Below are positions 1 through 8,102 of a DNA stretch of 64,000 nucleotides, piece by piece; position 1 is the first letter of the stretch; each line of letters begins with the position of its first letter. The stretch lies in NCBI RefSeq assembly GCF_003259175.1, contig NZ_QGOK01000005.1, positions 310,001 through 374,000 of the forward strand, written 5' to 3'. The stretch is from Marinomonas shanghaiensis (GTDB lineage: Bacteria; Pseudomonadota; Gammaproteobacteria; Pseudomonadales; Marinomonadaceae). Below the pieces are notes generated by a model that was given only the letters and a program-made list of their open reading frames with translations, searched no databases and was not told where the DNA came from. Position numbers and translations under genes: made by a program.

Positions 1-1
1 T

Positions 2-169
2 CTGGATGATGGCTGTGGTTTTTCGCAGAAAAGCGTTTTATCTTCTGGTATCGGCTTGATCAATATGCGAGAAAGACTGGAGCTGATTGGCGGCGATTTT
101 ACATTAGAGTCCCAGCGTGGCAAAGGCACAAAAGTGCAGGCACTATTGCCCTTGGAACAAGGATTTTAA
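2..169 (+). CDS. Sensor histidine kinase, C-terminal ATPase end (partial)
   Basis: Only the last 55 codons are present; the gene begins before the window. The visible residues contain the ATP-binding G1 box (DDGCGF) and the G2-like GIGLINMRERLELIGG stretch typical of the HATPase domain of NarX/LiaS-type (HisKA_3) kinases, followed by a short C-terminal tail. The NarL-type response regulator starts 24 bases downstream on the same strand, so the two are very likely a cognate kinase-regulator pair in one operon. The sensor input domain is outside the window, so the signal is unknown. Confidence 0.8.
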   Translation: MDDGCGFSQKSVLSSGIGLINMRERLELIGGDFTLESQRGKGTKVQALLPLEQGF

Positions 170-192
170 TCGCTTAGAGAAGAGTGACCATA

Positions 193-825
193 ATGATAAA
201 AAATATTCGTGTACTGTTGGTTGATGATCATATGTTGGTGCTGGATGGTCTTCAAGCGCGTTTGGAGTTAGAAGGCAACATTGACATTATTGGGACGGCA
301 TCAAATGGTTTGGAAGCGCTTGAAAAAGCCAAAGACACACAGCCAGATTTGGTGTTAATGGATGTATCTATGCCGGTTTTAAATGGCTTAGAAGCCACCA
401 AGCGTTTTAAAGCGGAACAACCCCATGTCAAAATACTGATGCTCAGTATGCACAATGATAAAGAGTATATTTTGTCATTGATTCAATCTGGTGCGAATGG
501 TTATGTACTAAAGGATGTGTCTTCGGAAGAGCTAGTACAGGCGATTAATACTGTGTATCAAGGGGGAACTTACTTTAGCTCTGGGGCGTCTGATTCGCTG
601 TTTTCACAAGTTGTCCCCAGTCCATTTTGCGAAGAATTGAGTAAGCGGGAAATGGCGGTCTTAAAGGCCCTTGCGATCGGTTTGTCTAATAAAGAAATTG
701 CTCTGTCGCTGAATATCAGTGTGAGAACCGTCGAAACGCATAGGCAAAATATTAAAAACAAACTGAATATCCACACATCCGCTGGTCTGGTTAAATACGC
801 GCTTGCTCATCAGTTAATTGATTAG
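193..825 (+). CDS. NarL/FixJ-type (LuxR-family) response regulator
   Basis: DNA-binding response regulator of 210 residues. The receiver domain occupies about residues 4-120, with the acidic pair D11-D12, phosphoacceptor D57 (LVLMDVSMP) and the conserved lysine in YVLKD. A LuxR-type helix-turn-helix lies at about 145-205 (LSKREMAVLKALAIGLSNKEIA and the VRTVETHRQNIKNKL recognition region). An in-frame GTG lies 9 bases upstream, but the ATG at 193 is chosen because a GAGAAGAG ribosome site sits at normal spacing before it. It is the partner of the truncated kinase just upstream. The target genes cannot be told from the sequence. Confidence 0.9.
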   Translation: MIKNIRVLLVDDHMLVLDGLQARLELEGNIDIIGTASNGLEALEKAKDTQPDLVLMDVSMPVLNGLEATKRFKAEQPHVKILMLSMHNDKEYILSLIQSGANGYVLKDVSSEELVQAINTVYQGGTYFSSGASDSLFSQVVPSPFCEELSKREMAVLKALAIGLSNKEIALSLNISVRTVETHRQNIKNKLNIHTSAGLVKYALAHQLID

Positions 826-962
826 GTGTGTTTGCCAAGAACGACCGATAGGGAATGATTTCCTAGAGTGTAAGCCTTTCTTGGCATAACAGGGTACAGT
901 GGTGGAACGGCAACCGTGTCGTGGGCTTTTTTATAAGCTTTTTCTGACAAATGGAGTCCTGT

Positions 963-1769
963 ATGCGCACTGTATTCTTCCCCTTCACCGCTTTTTGTCT
1001 GCTGTTGTCGTTATTTTTTTCCCCTCTTTATGCCGCAAACGATTGGTATCGACCGCCTGTTGGTGCCACTTGGCATTGGCAACTGGATGGTGAGGTGAAC
1101 GAATCCTATGATGTGGCGATATACGACATTGATTTATTTGATTCGTCAGTTGAGCTGATTCAACGCCTACAAGCGTCTGATAAAAAGGTGATTTGTTATT
1201 TTTCTGCTGGATCTTATGAAGATTGGCGACCAGACGCTGCGGATTTTGCCGAGCAAGACTTAGGTAAAACGCTGAAAGGTTGGGACGATGAGCGCTGGTT
1301 GGACATTCGATCTAGTCAAGTGCGTAATGTGATGGTTCGTCGCCTTAATTTGGCCGCTGAAAAGGGATGTGATGGTGTGGAACCTGACAATGTGGACAGC
1401 TATCGTACTAATACAGGCTTTTCTTTTCGTGCCAATGATCAACTAGACTATAATCGATTTTTGGCGACACAAGCTCATCAATTAGGCTTAGGGATTGGTT
1501 TGAAGAATAATCCAGATCAGGCTCGTACCTTGAGCAGTGACTTTGATTTTGCGGTGACAGAACAATGCTTTGAATATTCCGAGTGCCGTGCTTATTCAGG
1601 CTTTATTCAAGCTGGAAAGCCCGTTCTAAACGCTGAATACCGTAGGATTTATGTGGACGATGAGTCAGAACGTAGCAAGATGTGTAAGCAATCTAATCGC
1701 TTAGCATTCAGCACTCTGGTTTTACCCAAAACGTTAGATGACCAATTCCGCCTAAGTTGTGAGCCGTAA
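963..1769 (+). CDS. Secreted GH114 / endo-alpha-1,4-polygalactosaminidase-like protein
   Basis: 268-residue exported protein resembling the GH114 (TM1410-like) barrel family, whose characterised members cut galactosamine-containing polysaccharide. A signal peptide covers residues 1-24, ending SPLYA. Family landmarks are YDIDLFD, CYFSAGSYEDWRPD, the acidic EPDN motif in GCDGVEPDNVDSY, and NAEYR near the end. The ATG at 963 is preferred over an in-frame ATG at 951, because GGAG at 953-956 is the ribosome site for 963 and the hydrophobic core then starts right after MRT. It is a single gene, with no polysaccharide cluster around it. Family membership is fairly firm; the substrate is not known. 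Confidence 0.72.
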   Translation: MRTVFFPFTAFCLLLSLFFSPLYAANDWYRPPVGATWHWQLDGEVNESYDVAIYDIDLFDSSVELIQRLQASDKKVICYFSAGSYEDWRPDAADFAEQDLGKTLKGWDDERWLDIRSSQVRNVMVRRLNLAAEKGCDGVEPDNVDSYRTNTGFSFRANDQLDYNRFLATQAHQLGLGIGLKNNPDQARTLSSDFDFAVTEQCFEYSECRAYSGFIQAGKPVLNAEYRRIYVDDESERSKMCKQSNRLAFSTLVLPKTLDDQFRLSCEP

Positions 1770-1792
1770 TTGTATATTGATAGGAAGACGAA

Positions 1793-2626
1793 ATGATGCC
1801 TTCTACGCATCCGCTTTTCTGGCGGGATTCTGCTTTACCTTTTGTGGAGCTTCGCCAAGTATTGGACGGAAGAAAAGTCAGCTATGCGCCACATTCTCAT
1901 CAAGAATGGTCCATTGGTGCCATTCTTGATGGACGGAGTGAATTTCTTTGTGCCGACCGTTTGTACGCGGTTGAGCAGGGGGCTTTGGTCATGATGAACC
2001 CAGATGTGGTGCATGCCTGTAACCCTCGTCAGGACTCTCCTTGGGCTTATTACATGATGCATTTAGATAAGGATTGGTTGGCGGCCTTACTGTTTTCTCA
2101 TGGCATAAGACAGACACAGGATTGGCAAAATACCGTTGGCGATACCTTGTTATCCGCTCAGACATATCAAGCGTTTGTGGACGTATGTAATGATTTAATA
2201 GCAACGGATCTTGCTTCTGTTGAAAAGAGGCAAAGGTTGGAAGCCGTGCTGGTGGATGTGTTTATTCAGTTAAAATCTGATAATAGCGAATCGATTACCG
2301 CTTTGCCGACCAATAACTTGTATCAAGTCGCACATTATTTGCATCAATACTGTTTACAAGATACCTCGATTGAGCAAATCAGTACTGAATTTGGCTTCAG
2401 TACTGGCTATTTAGTGCGTGCGTTTAAGCGTCATTTTAATATGACACCCCATGCTTATCGTTTGAATCGTCGTATCCAACTGGGTCAGCAGGCCCTAAAG
2501 CAAGGTCAATCCATCGCAGACGTGGCTCAGACCATTGGCTTTAGCGATCAAGCTCACTTTCAGCGCGTATTTAAACAACGCGTGGCGGCAACACCAGACC
2601 AGTATCGGCGCTCGGTTTCTTCTTAA
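1793..2626 (+). CDS. AraC-family transcriptional regulator
   Basis: 277 residues. The N-terminal half is a cupin-like sensing domain (HSHQEWSIGAILDG, and MMNPDVVHACNP as the second cupin strand). The C-terminal ~100 residues carry two AraC helix-turn-helix units (SIEQISTEFGFSTGYLVRAFKRHF and SIADVAQTIGFSDQAHFQRVFKQ). An AGGAAG ribosome site precedes tandem ATGs. AraC genes of this layout often sit beside LysE-type exporters, and one lies 0.5 kb downstream on the opposite strand, so it may be a target. That link is an inference. Confidence 0.88.
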   Translation: MMPSTHPLFWRDSALPFVELRQVLDGRKVSYAPHSHQEWSIGAILDGRSEFLCADRLYAVEQGALVMMNPDVVHACNPRQDSPWAYYMMHLDKDWLAALLFSHGIRQTQDWQNTVGDTLLSAQTYQAFVDVCNDLIATDLASVEKRQRLEAVLVDVFIQLKSDNSESITALPTNNLYQVAHYLHQYCLQDTSIEQISTEFGFSTGYLVRAFKRHFNMTPHAYRLNRRIQLGQQALKQGQSIADVAQTIGFSDQAHFQRVFKQRVAATPDQYRRSVSS

Positions 2627-2662
2627 ATTTAAACCCCCTAGTTATAAGGATGGTAATTACAA

Positions 2663-3067
2663 ATGATGTTTCTGGTTGAATTTGGACCTAGGATCATAGG
2701 TTATGGAACGATATTGTTGGCTTTGGTTGTTAGCTATCGGATGCGAGCGTGGAATCACTTTTTTCTCAGAGTCTTTGCCGTCGCAGCCTGTGTATATATT
2801 GTCTCGGTCTTTCTCGTGTTTTCATACGACGGAATGTTGGATTTTTTTGCATCTACCTATGACCTTAATGCAAATGGTATGTTCGAGAAAAATGAATATA
2901 CGCATGAATTAAATGTGATCATCCAGAAAATTGTTCAAGATACGGGCAGAACGTTTTACCCAATTACTGGAATATTTTACTCTCTTTTTTTCAGTGTTCT
3001 TTTTTTAACTTTTTTTTCAGTATTCCGATATATAAAATCGCTTATAGTGAAGGCTGGAAAGCTATAA
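2663..3067 (+). CDS. Small three-helix membrane protein with an EF-hand loop
   Basis: 134 residues, not assigned to a named family. Three hydrophobic segments are visible (about residues 10-25, 37-55 and 100-122), with a soluble loop of about 45 residues between the second and third. That loop holds DLNANGMFEKNE (residues 72-83), which fits the 12-position EF-hand calcium loop exactly: D1, N3, N5, G6, hydrophobic F8 and E12. The start has an AAGGA ribosome site. It lies 36 bases after the AraC gene on the same strand and may share its transcript. Calcium binding is an inference from the motif; no second EF-hand is seen. Confidence 0.7.
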   Translation: MMFLVEFGPRIIGYGTILLALVVSYRMRAWNHFFLRVFAVAACVYIVSVFLVFSYDGMLDFFASTYDLNANGMFEKNEYTHELNVIIQKIVQDTGRTFYPITGIFYSLFFSVLFLTFFSVFRYIKSLIVKAGKL

Positions 3068-3097
3068 CTGATTCGCTCAGGTGGTTAGTTTTGTTTA

Positions 3098-3688
3098 TCA
3101 GAGAAGGATTAGCACACAACTACCTGCCAGTAATATCACCAAGGTTTTGTTCATTAAGCGCATTTTGCTGGGGCTTTGAAAATATTGTCCGAGTATTTTC
3201 CCAATCCACACCCAAATTCCCAAAGACAGCCAGCAAATTGGCAAATACAGGCTTGCAAAGATGATCATCTCTGTCGCTTCCGCATTGGGAGTATAGGCCG
3301 CGATGCCGGACAGTGAAGCCAGCCATGCTTTTGGATTAAGCCATTGCATAATGGCCCCTGTCATAAAACTGGGGGCTTTGTGGTATTTTTCGGAGTGGAG
3401 TTCGCCATTATCGGTGAAGAGCTGATAACTCAAGTAGAGTAGGAACGCGATACCTGACCATTGTAGCACTTGCGTGATCCAGCTTAATTGGACAATGACG
3501 TAATGCAGACCAAAGCCAATCAGTAAAAATAAAACAATAAAGCCGAGCGTCGCCCCTGTAACAAAAATAAGCCCCGTTTTGGTCCCATACCGAGCGCTGC
3601 TACTCAGCGAAAGTAAATTTACTGGTCCTGGGGACAAAGAGGCTGCCAAGGCAAACAAAGACATAGAAGCAATTAACGAGAGCGTCAT
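3098..3688 (-). CDS. LysE/RhtB-family exporter
   Basis: 196-residue inner-membrane protein with about six hydrophobic helices and the family's N-terminal SLSPGPVNLL signature; a QWLNPKAW motif follows in the middle. LysE/RhtB proteins export amino acids and related small metabolites. The length is typical (about 200 residues). It converges on the small membrane gene and is read toward the AraC gene. The substrate cannot be predicted from sequence. Confidence 0.87.
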   Translation of the reverse strand: MTLSLIASMSLFALAASLSPGPVNLLSLSSSARYGTKTGLIFVTGATLGFIVLFLLIGFGLHYVIVQLSWITQVLQWSGIAFLLYLSYQLFTDNGELHSEKYHKAPSFMTGAIMQWLNPKAWLASLSGIAAYTPNAEATEMIIFASLYLPICWLSLGIWVWIGKILGQYFQSPSKMRLMNKTLVILLAGSCVLILL

Positions 3689-3853
3689 ACAGGTTTCCTA
3701 GAAAGAGAATAAACAGACGCTCACTGTCGTTTTTTAGGCCTTGTGTGTATTGAACAAAATTGATCTTTTAAGAATTGTTTGGCAATGGCATGTTGTTAGC
3801 AGCAAAGGCAGAGTATGATTTTGCCAAATTACTTTATTTCATCAGGGGTCATC

Positions 3854-4150
3854 ATGATTCGACATGTATTGTTTATAAAATTTCAGGCTGATGCGAGCGC
3901 AGAAGCCATCTCAACCTGCTTCAATAATTTTGAGTCGATTAAAGACAAAATTAGCGGTATTGAGTCGGTTGAATGGGGGACGAATGTAAGCAAAGAAGGG
4001 CGCAATAAAGATTTTACCCATTGCGTGTTTATGAGCTTTGTAGATGACGCCGCTCTAGAGCATTACATTCCGCATCCAGAGCACGAGGCGCTAAAAGCAC
4101 AGTTAGGACCGATTTTAGAAGACATTATCGTTTTCGATTACGCCATATAG
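3854..4150 (+). CDS. Dabb (stress-responsive A/B barrel) domain protein
   Basis: 98 residues covering one Dabb ferredoxin-like domain: MIRHVLFIKF at the start, FTHCVFMSF in the middle and YIPHPEHEAL, a family hallmark, before the last strand. Such proteins are dimeric and mostly of unknown role. The ATG at 3854 is chosen because AGGGG lies just upstream and the conserved domain begins at this methionine; an in-frame extension to 3815 adds only non-conserved residues. It converges on the DJ-1-like gene, with a shared terminator between them. Confidence 0.8.
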   Translation: MIRHVLFIKFQADASAEAISTCFNNFESIKDKISGIESVEWGTNVSKEGRNKDFTHCVFMSFVDDAALEHYIPHPEHEALKAQLGPILEDIIVFDYAI

Positions 4151-4181
4151 TTGCGTTTTAATATCGCGGAATCAGAACGAT

Positions 4182-4214
4182 AAAACCCGCCTAAGCTTCC
4201 TTGAGGCGGGTTTT
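4182..4214. terminator. Bidirectional rho-independent terminator
   Basis: A perfect 11-base stem, AAAACCCGCCT paired with AGGCGGGTTTT, with an 11-base loop, sits between the convergent Dabb and DJ-1-like genes. The A-run on one side and T-run on the other let it work in both directions. Confidence 0.9.
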
Positions 4215-4230
4215 ATATTAGTTATGATGC

Positions 4231-4920
4231 TTATTTGGCTAATTGAGCCAGTAGTTTTTCAGCGACTAATTCCGAACTTGCAGGGTTTTGACCTGTGATC
4301 ATCAAGCCATCTTGGACGGCGAAAGGTGTCCAATCCGCGGTATTTTTGTAGTCTGCACCGCGTTTTTTTAGCTCGTCTTCCAAAAGGAAGGGCACAACTT
4401 CTGTTAATTGTACCGCCGCTTCTTCACTGTTGGTGAACCCCGTGACGGTTTTGCCTTTGATAAAGTATTCACCTTTTGCATCTTTGATGTTCAAGAAAGC
4501 ACTTGGAGCGTGACATACCGATGAAATCGGTTTGTTCGCTGCAATGAAGCTTTCGATCAAGGCAATGGATTCTTCGTTTTCAGTCAGATCCCAAAGTGGG
4601 CCATGGCCGCCAGGATAGAAGATGGCATCAAAATCATCTTGTTTCATGTCGCTCAATTTGACGGTATTAGCAATCACGTCTTGCGCCGCTTGGTCTTTAT
4701 AGAAGCGTTCGGTTGCTTCTGTTTGTGCATCTGGCACTGTGCTGTTTGGGTCAATAGGTGCTTGGCCACCTTTTGGTGTCGCGACTGTCACTTTAGCACC
4801 AGCATCCAGAAATGCGTAATAAGGTGCGGCGAATTCTTCTACCCAAAAGCCCGTTTTGTGGCCAGTATCGCCCAGATCTGAATGGGAAGTTAGAACGACG
4901 AGAATTTTTTTGTTGCTCAT
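4231..4920 (-). CDS. DJ-1/PfpI-family protein (Hsp31-like)
   Basis: 229 residues of the type-1 glutamine amidotransferase-like DJ-1/PfpI fold. The nucleophile elbow is SVCHAPSAF, with C136 and H137. The upstream glutamate is in GFWVEEF (about residues 28-29), and FYPGGHGPLWDL is the oxyanion region. The length and the DLGDTGHKTGFWVEE start match the Hsp31/YDR533C-like subgroup, proposed to act as chaperones, glyoxalases or deglycases under carbonyl or oxidative stress. It is transcribed divergently from a LysR gene, which probably controls it. Confidence 0.85.
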   Translation of the reverse strand: MSNKKILVVLTSHSDLGDTGHKTGFWVEEFAAPYYAFLDAGAKVTVATPKGGQAPIDPNSTVPDAQTEATERFYKDQAAQDVIANTVKLSDMKQDDFDAIFYPGGHGPLWDLTENEESIALIESFIAANKPISSVCHAPSAFLNIKDAKGEYFIKGKTVTGFTNSEEAAVQLTEVVPFLLEDELKKRGADYKNTADWTPFAVQDGLMITGQNPASSELVAEKLLAQLAK

Positions 4921-4982
4921 AAGAGACTCCTGAATGTTGGAATGAGTTGTTTAATTAACGTGTGATTAGTCTATCCAATTTA

Positions 4983-5033
4983 TCTAATAAGCATAATGAG
5001 AAGGTTTTTGACTTCATTGATCTAATAATTGAT
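4983..5033. promoter_or_regulatory. Candidate LysR operator region with repeated half-sites
   Basis: In the intergenic space between the DJ-1-like gene and its divergent LysR neighbour, TCTAATAA occurs at 4983-4990 and again at 5021-5028, and ATTGAT occurs at 5016-5021 and 5028-5033. Repeated AT-rich half-sites between divergent genes are usual for LysR regulation. No footprint can be deduced, so this is only a candidate. Confidence 0.35.
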
Positions 5034-5078
5034 ACAATTGGTGTCGTCTTTGTTGTCTATAGAAAAAGAGTCCTCACG

Positions 5079-5972
5079 ATGGAAATCTCGTTTGAGCAAT
5101 TAAAAAGTATGGTGGTGTTTGCCCAAGTCGTGGAGCAAGGCAGTTTAACGGCTGCGGCAAAATTCATGGGGATTTCCCGCGGTGTGGTGAGTTATCACCT
5201 GAAAAAGTTAGAAGAGCAACTGGGCGTAAAACTGCTGAATCGTACCACGCGTTCTTTGTCATTAACTGAAACGGGCGAAGCCTATTACCAGCGTTGTCGA
5301 GCGATTGCCTTTCAGGCTCATGAAGCGAACTTACAAATAGAAAAGGCCAAACAAGAGCCTGAAGGGAAGCTGAAGATCTCTTGTCCAGTGAATTTGGGGT
5401 TACAGGTGATTGTGCCAGCGCTGAATGAGTTTCGACGACTTTACCCATTAATTGAACTAAATGTGTCGCTGAGTGACGAAGTCGTTAACATCATGAAAGA
5501 CGGTATTGATTTGGCGATTCGCGGTGCGCCCCTACTAGACTCTGGACTTCAAGCCAGTAAGTTAAAAACTTTTGAAACTTGCTTATGTGGTTCGCCAGAG
5601 TATTTTCGTCGTCGTGGCAAGCCAACACAGCCGGAAGAACTTTATGATCATGATTGGGTCGTCTATACACCAGCAGCGAACACAGTGCATCTTAGTCAGG
5701 GTTCCAAGTCGTTTAGCTTGTCCGTGCGTGGCGCGGTGAGCACCAACAATGCAGCCGCTAGAACCATTTTTTTAGAAGGCGGCAATGGCATTGGACGAAT
5801 TCCCATGTACGACGCATTACCTCGTATCGCTAACGGCAGTCTGGAGCGAATTTTACCAGATTATAAATGTACAGGAATTGACGTGTATGCCGTTTTTCCA
5901 CCGGGCACCGCAGAGTCTAAAAAGCTTCGCTTGCTGTTAGATTTTATGAAAACTTCGTTTGCTCGGTTCTAA
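5079..5972 (+). CDS. LysR-family transcriptional regulator
   Basis: 297 residues. The winged helix-turn-helix is at residues 1-65 (MVVFAQVVEQGSLTAAAKFMGISRGVVSYHLKKLEEQLGVKLLNRTTR). The effector-binding domain follows from about 95, with the DLAIRGAPL motif common in the CrgA/AaeR-like subgroup. The reading frame is open back to 4962, but ATG 5079 is the natural start: an AAAGAG ribosome site precedes it and the conserved helix-turn-helix starts ten residues later. It is divergent to the DJ-1-like gene. Confidence 0.88.
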   Translation: MEISFEQLKSMVVFAQVVEQGSLTAAAKFMGISRGVVSYHLKKLEEQLGVKLLNRTTRSLSLTETGEAYYQRCRAIAFQAHEANLQIEKAKQEPEGKLKISCPVNLGLQVIVPALNEFRRLYPLIELNVSLSDEVVNIMKDGIDLAIRGAPLLDSGLQASKLKTFETCLCGSPEYFRRRGKPTQPEELYDHDWVVYTPAANTVHLSQGSKSFSLSVRGAVSTNNAAARTIFLEGGNGIGRIPMYDALPRIANGSLERILPDYKCTGIDVYAVFPPGTAESKKLRLLLDFMKTSFARF

Positions 5973-6141
5973 TGTGAAAATGGGTTTTGTAACAAGTCTT
6001 GGATGGCAATGTTAAAAGCTGTGATGTTTTTTAGGGATTTGTGTGGGTACAGGATCTTCTGGCCCTTTTTGATTATCATATTATGACTAAGGATTGAGTT
6101 TTATATGAGAAGGAAAATTTTTTGAATGATAGGAACCTCTT

Positions 6142-8004
6142 GTGCTTATAAAACACAAATTAATGCTGAATACGACTTTGCTTGTTGTGGCGCTGGTCGC
6201 CATGTTGGGACTTTTTTACAACACCCAGAGCAGTCTTGAAAAACTAACGTATGCCAAGAGCCTAGTCTCGCAACAGGAAGTGGACATGCTGACGTTGCGT
6301 CGTAACGAAAAAGACTTCCTTGCCCGTCTTGATCTGTCTTATGAGACAAAATTTAACGAGACAATGACGTCTCTTCTTGACGATCAAGTTTTGCTTGAAA
6401 ATGTGATGAACGAGTTCGACATCGAGACAAATATTCTGCGGGAACTCATGGTGTATTTTAAAGAATACCAAACGAGCTTTACGTCGGTCGTGTCGGCTTC
6501 TGAAACGCTTGGGTTAACACCAGAGACAGGGCTACAAGGACAATTACGCAGAGCAGTACACAATATAGAAAGTGAATTGTCTGCGTTAAATCAGGATGCA
6601 TTATTAGTTACTATGTTGCAACTTCGTCGCCATGAAAAGGACTTTATGTTGCGCCAAGATCCTAAGTACATCACCACGTTTAATCAAACCTTAGACCGAT
6701 TAGAAAGTGACTTGCAAACAGCTTCACTGCCTGAGGACAAAGTCTCGTTACTGGTATCGCTTGCTGAACAATATCGTCAGGGTTTTAACCAATACGCAGA
6801 CGGGAAAAAAGCATTAGGTTTGAACAGTCAAGAAGGTAAGTTGTTGGCGATGCGTGAATCCATTCATAGAACGGAGACTGCACTTGATACTTTAGCGTCA
6901 CAATTAACCGCTGTTATTCAGGCAAAAGCCTCTTTTGCGATGATGATCACGACTATTTTGTGTGGCGTTATTATTGTGCTCGGCGTGCTTGTTGCTTGGG
7001 TCATTAACCGGACGATTAATTCAGCATTGAGCACCATCCAAGTGACGATGCGAGAGATTCAAACGACACACAATTTAAGCTTGCGTGTGGATTTACCGGC
7101 GAAAGACGAAATTGGCTTAGTTGCTGCCAGCATCAATGACATGTTGGCTGATTTTAGTCATGTTATTGCCAATGCCAATCACACGGTGAAAGAGATGAAT
7201 GCAACCACCATTCAGTTGTCTCAAAACGCGGCAAGAACATCGGACGATGCGCAGAAGCAACGAGCGGAAACAGATCTCGTAGCGGTATCGGTCACCGAAA
7301 TGGTTGGCACTGTAGAAGACATCTCACGTAATATGGAAATGGCGGCATCGAAGGCTCTATTGACTCAAGAAGGTGCGATTGAAGGGCAGTCAAAAGTGAA
7401 CTCTGCGATTGATCGTATACGTCAGCTTTCAGACAGATTGGAAGGCTCTGTCGAAACGGTTGGTGCGTTAGCGAAAGAAAGTGAGAGTATTGGCACGGTA
7501 TTAAATGTGATTCAAGGCATTGCTGAGCAGACGAATTTGCTGGCACTGAATGCGGCAATTGAGGCAGCACGAGCGGGTGAGCAAGGACGTGGTTTTGCGG
7601 TTGTGGCCGATGAAGTCAGGGCGTTAGCCAGTAGAACCCATTCTGCGACAGAAGAAATTTCTGAGATTATTGTGACCTTGCAAGGCCGCACAAAAGGCAT
7701 TGTTACTTTAATGGAAGATTGTCGCCAAGATGGTATTTTAAGCCGTGACGAAGCAGCGACCACGGGAGTTGTTCTAAAACAGATCATTCTTGATGTACAA
7801 GAAATATCGTCTATGGCGAGTGCTGTTTCAACAGCCATTGAACAGCAGACGATTGCGGCTAATGAGATCAGTAAAAACGTCGATACAATTCGAGAAATTA
7901 CGGAAGATACGACGGAGTCAGTGGCGTTAAATTCGAAAGCCAGTCAGTCAATTGCTGCACAAGCGGAATCTCTAAATCGCAGTATTTCCACTTTTAAGGT
8001 ATAG
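6142..8004 (+). CDS. Methyl-accepting chemotaxis protein with HBM sensor domain
   Basis: 620-residue chemoreceptor. TM1 is at about residues 8-25. The periplasmic domain of ~240 residues looks like a helical bimodular (HBM) sensor, because two related helix segments occur: [16 protein letters not shown] and [18 protein letters not shown]2 lies at about 268-288, then HAMP, then the cytoplasmic coiled coil with the tip [23 protein letters not shown] receptors in pseudomonads sense organic acids; the ligand here is unknown. The start is a GTG with AGGAA five bases upstream; an ATG at 6163 has no ribosome site. Confidence 0.92.
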   Translation: MLIKHKLMLNTTLLVVALVAMLGLFYNTQSSLEKLTYAKSLVSQQEVDMLTLRRNEKDFLARLDLSYETKFNETMTSLLDDQVLLENVMNEFDIETNILRELMVYFKEYQTSFTSVVSASETLGLTPETGLQGQLRRAVHNIESELSALNQDALLVTMLQLRRHEKDFMLRQDPKYITTFNQTLDRLESDLQTASLPEDKVSLLVSLAEQYRQGFNQYADGKKALGLNSQEGKLLAMRESIHRTETALDTLASQLTAVIQAKASFAMMITTILCGVIIVLGVLVAWVINRTINSALSTIQVTMREIQTTHNLSLRVDLPAKDEIGLVAASINDMLADFSHVIANANHTVKEMNATTIQLSQNAARTSDDAQKQRAETDLVAVSVTEMVGTVEDISRNMEMAASKALLTQEGAIEGQSKVNSAIDRIRQLSDRLEGSVETVGALAKESESIGTVLNVIQGIAEQTNLLALNAAIEAARAGEQGRGFAVVADEVRALASRTHSATEEISEIIVTLQGRTKGIVTLMEDCRQDGILSRDEAATTGVVLKQIILDVQEISSMASAVSTAIEQQTIAANEISKNVDTIREITEDTTESVALNSKASQSIAAQAESLNRSISTFKV

Positions 8005-8049
8005 CGTTCTCTATACATGGTGTAGTTCCTTGTGAGTAGGAGGATTTAG

Positions 8050-8097
8050 GTCCTCCAGCCAACCTAACAGGATCAACTATTAGGTTGGCTGGAGGAC
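8050..8097. terminator. Perfect 18-bp inverted repeat between convergent chemoreceptor genes
   Basis: The arms at 8050-8067 (GTCCTCCAGCCAACCTAA) and 8080-8097 pair without mismatch around a 12-base loop. It lies 45 bases after one chemoreceptor gene and 5 bases after the stop of the other, so it can act as a shared terminator or 3'-end stabiliser. No T-run follows on either strand, which is unusual for an intrinsic terminator. Confidence 0.75.
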
Positions 8098-8102
8098 ACC
8101 GA

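Noticed and set aside
831..884. GCCAAGA...TCTTGGC inverted repeat after the NarL-type regulator.
   Set aside because: Loop near 40 bases and no T-run; too weak to call a terminator.
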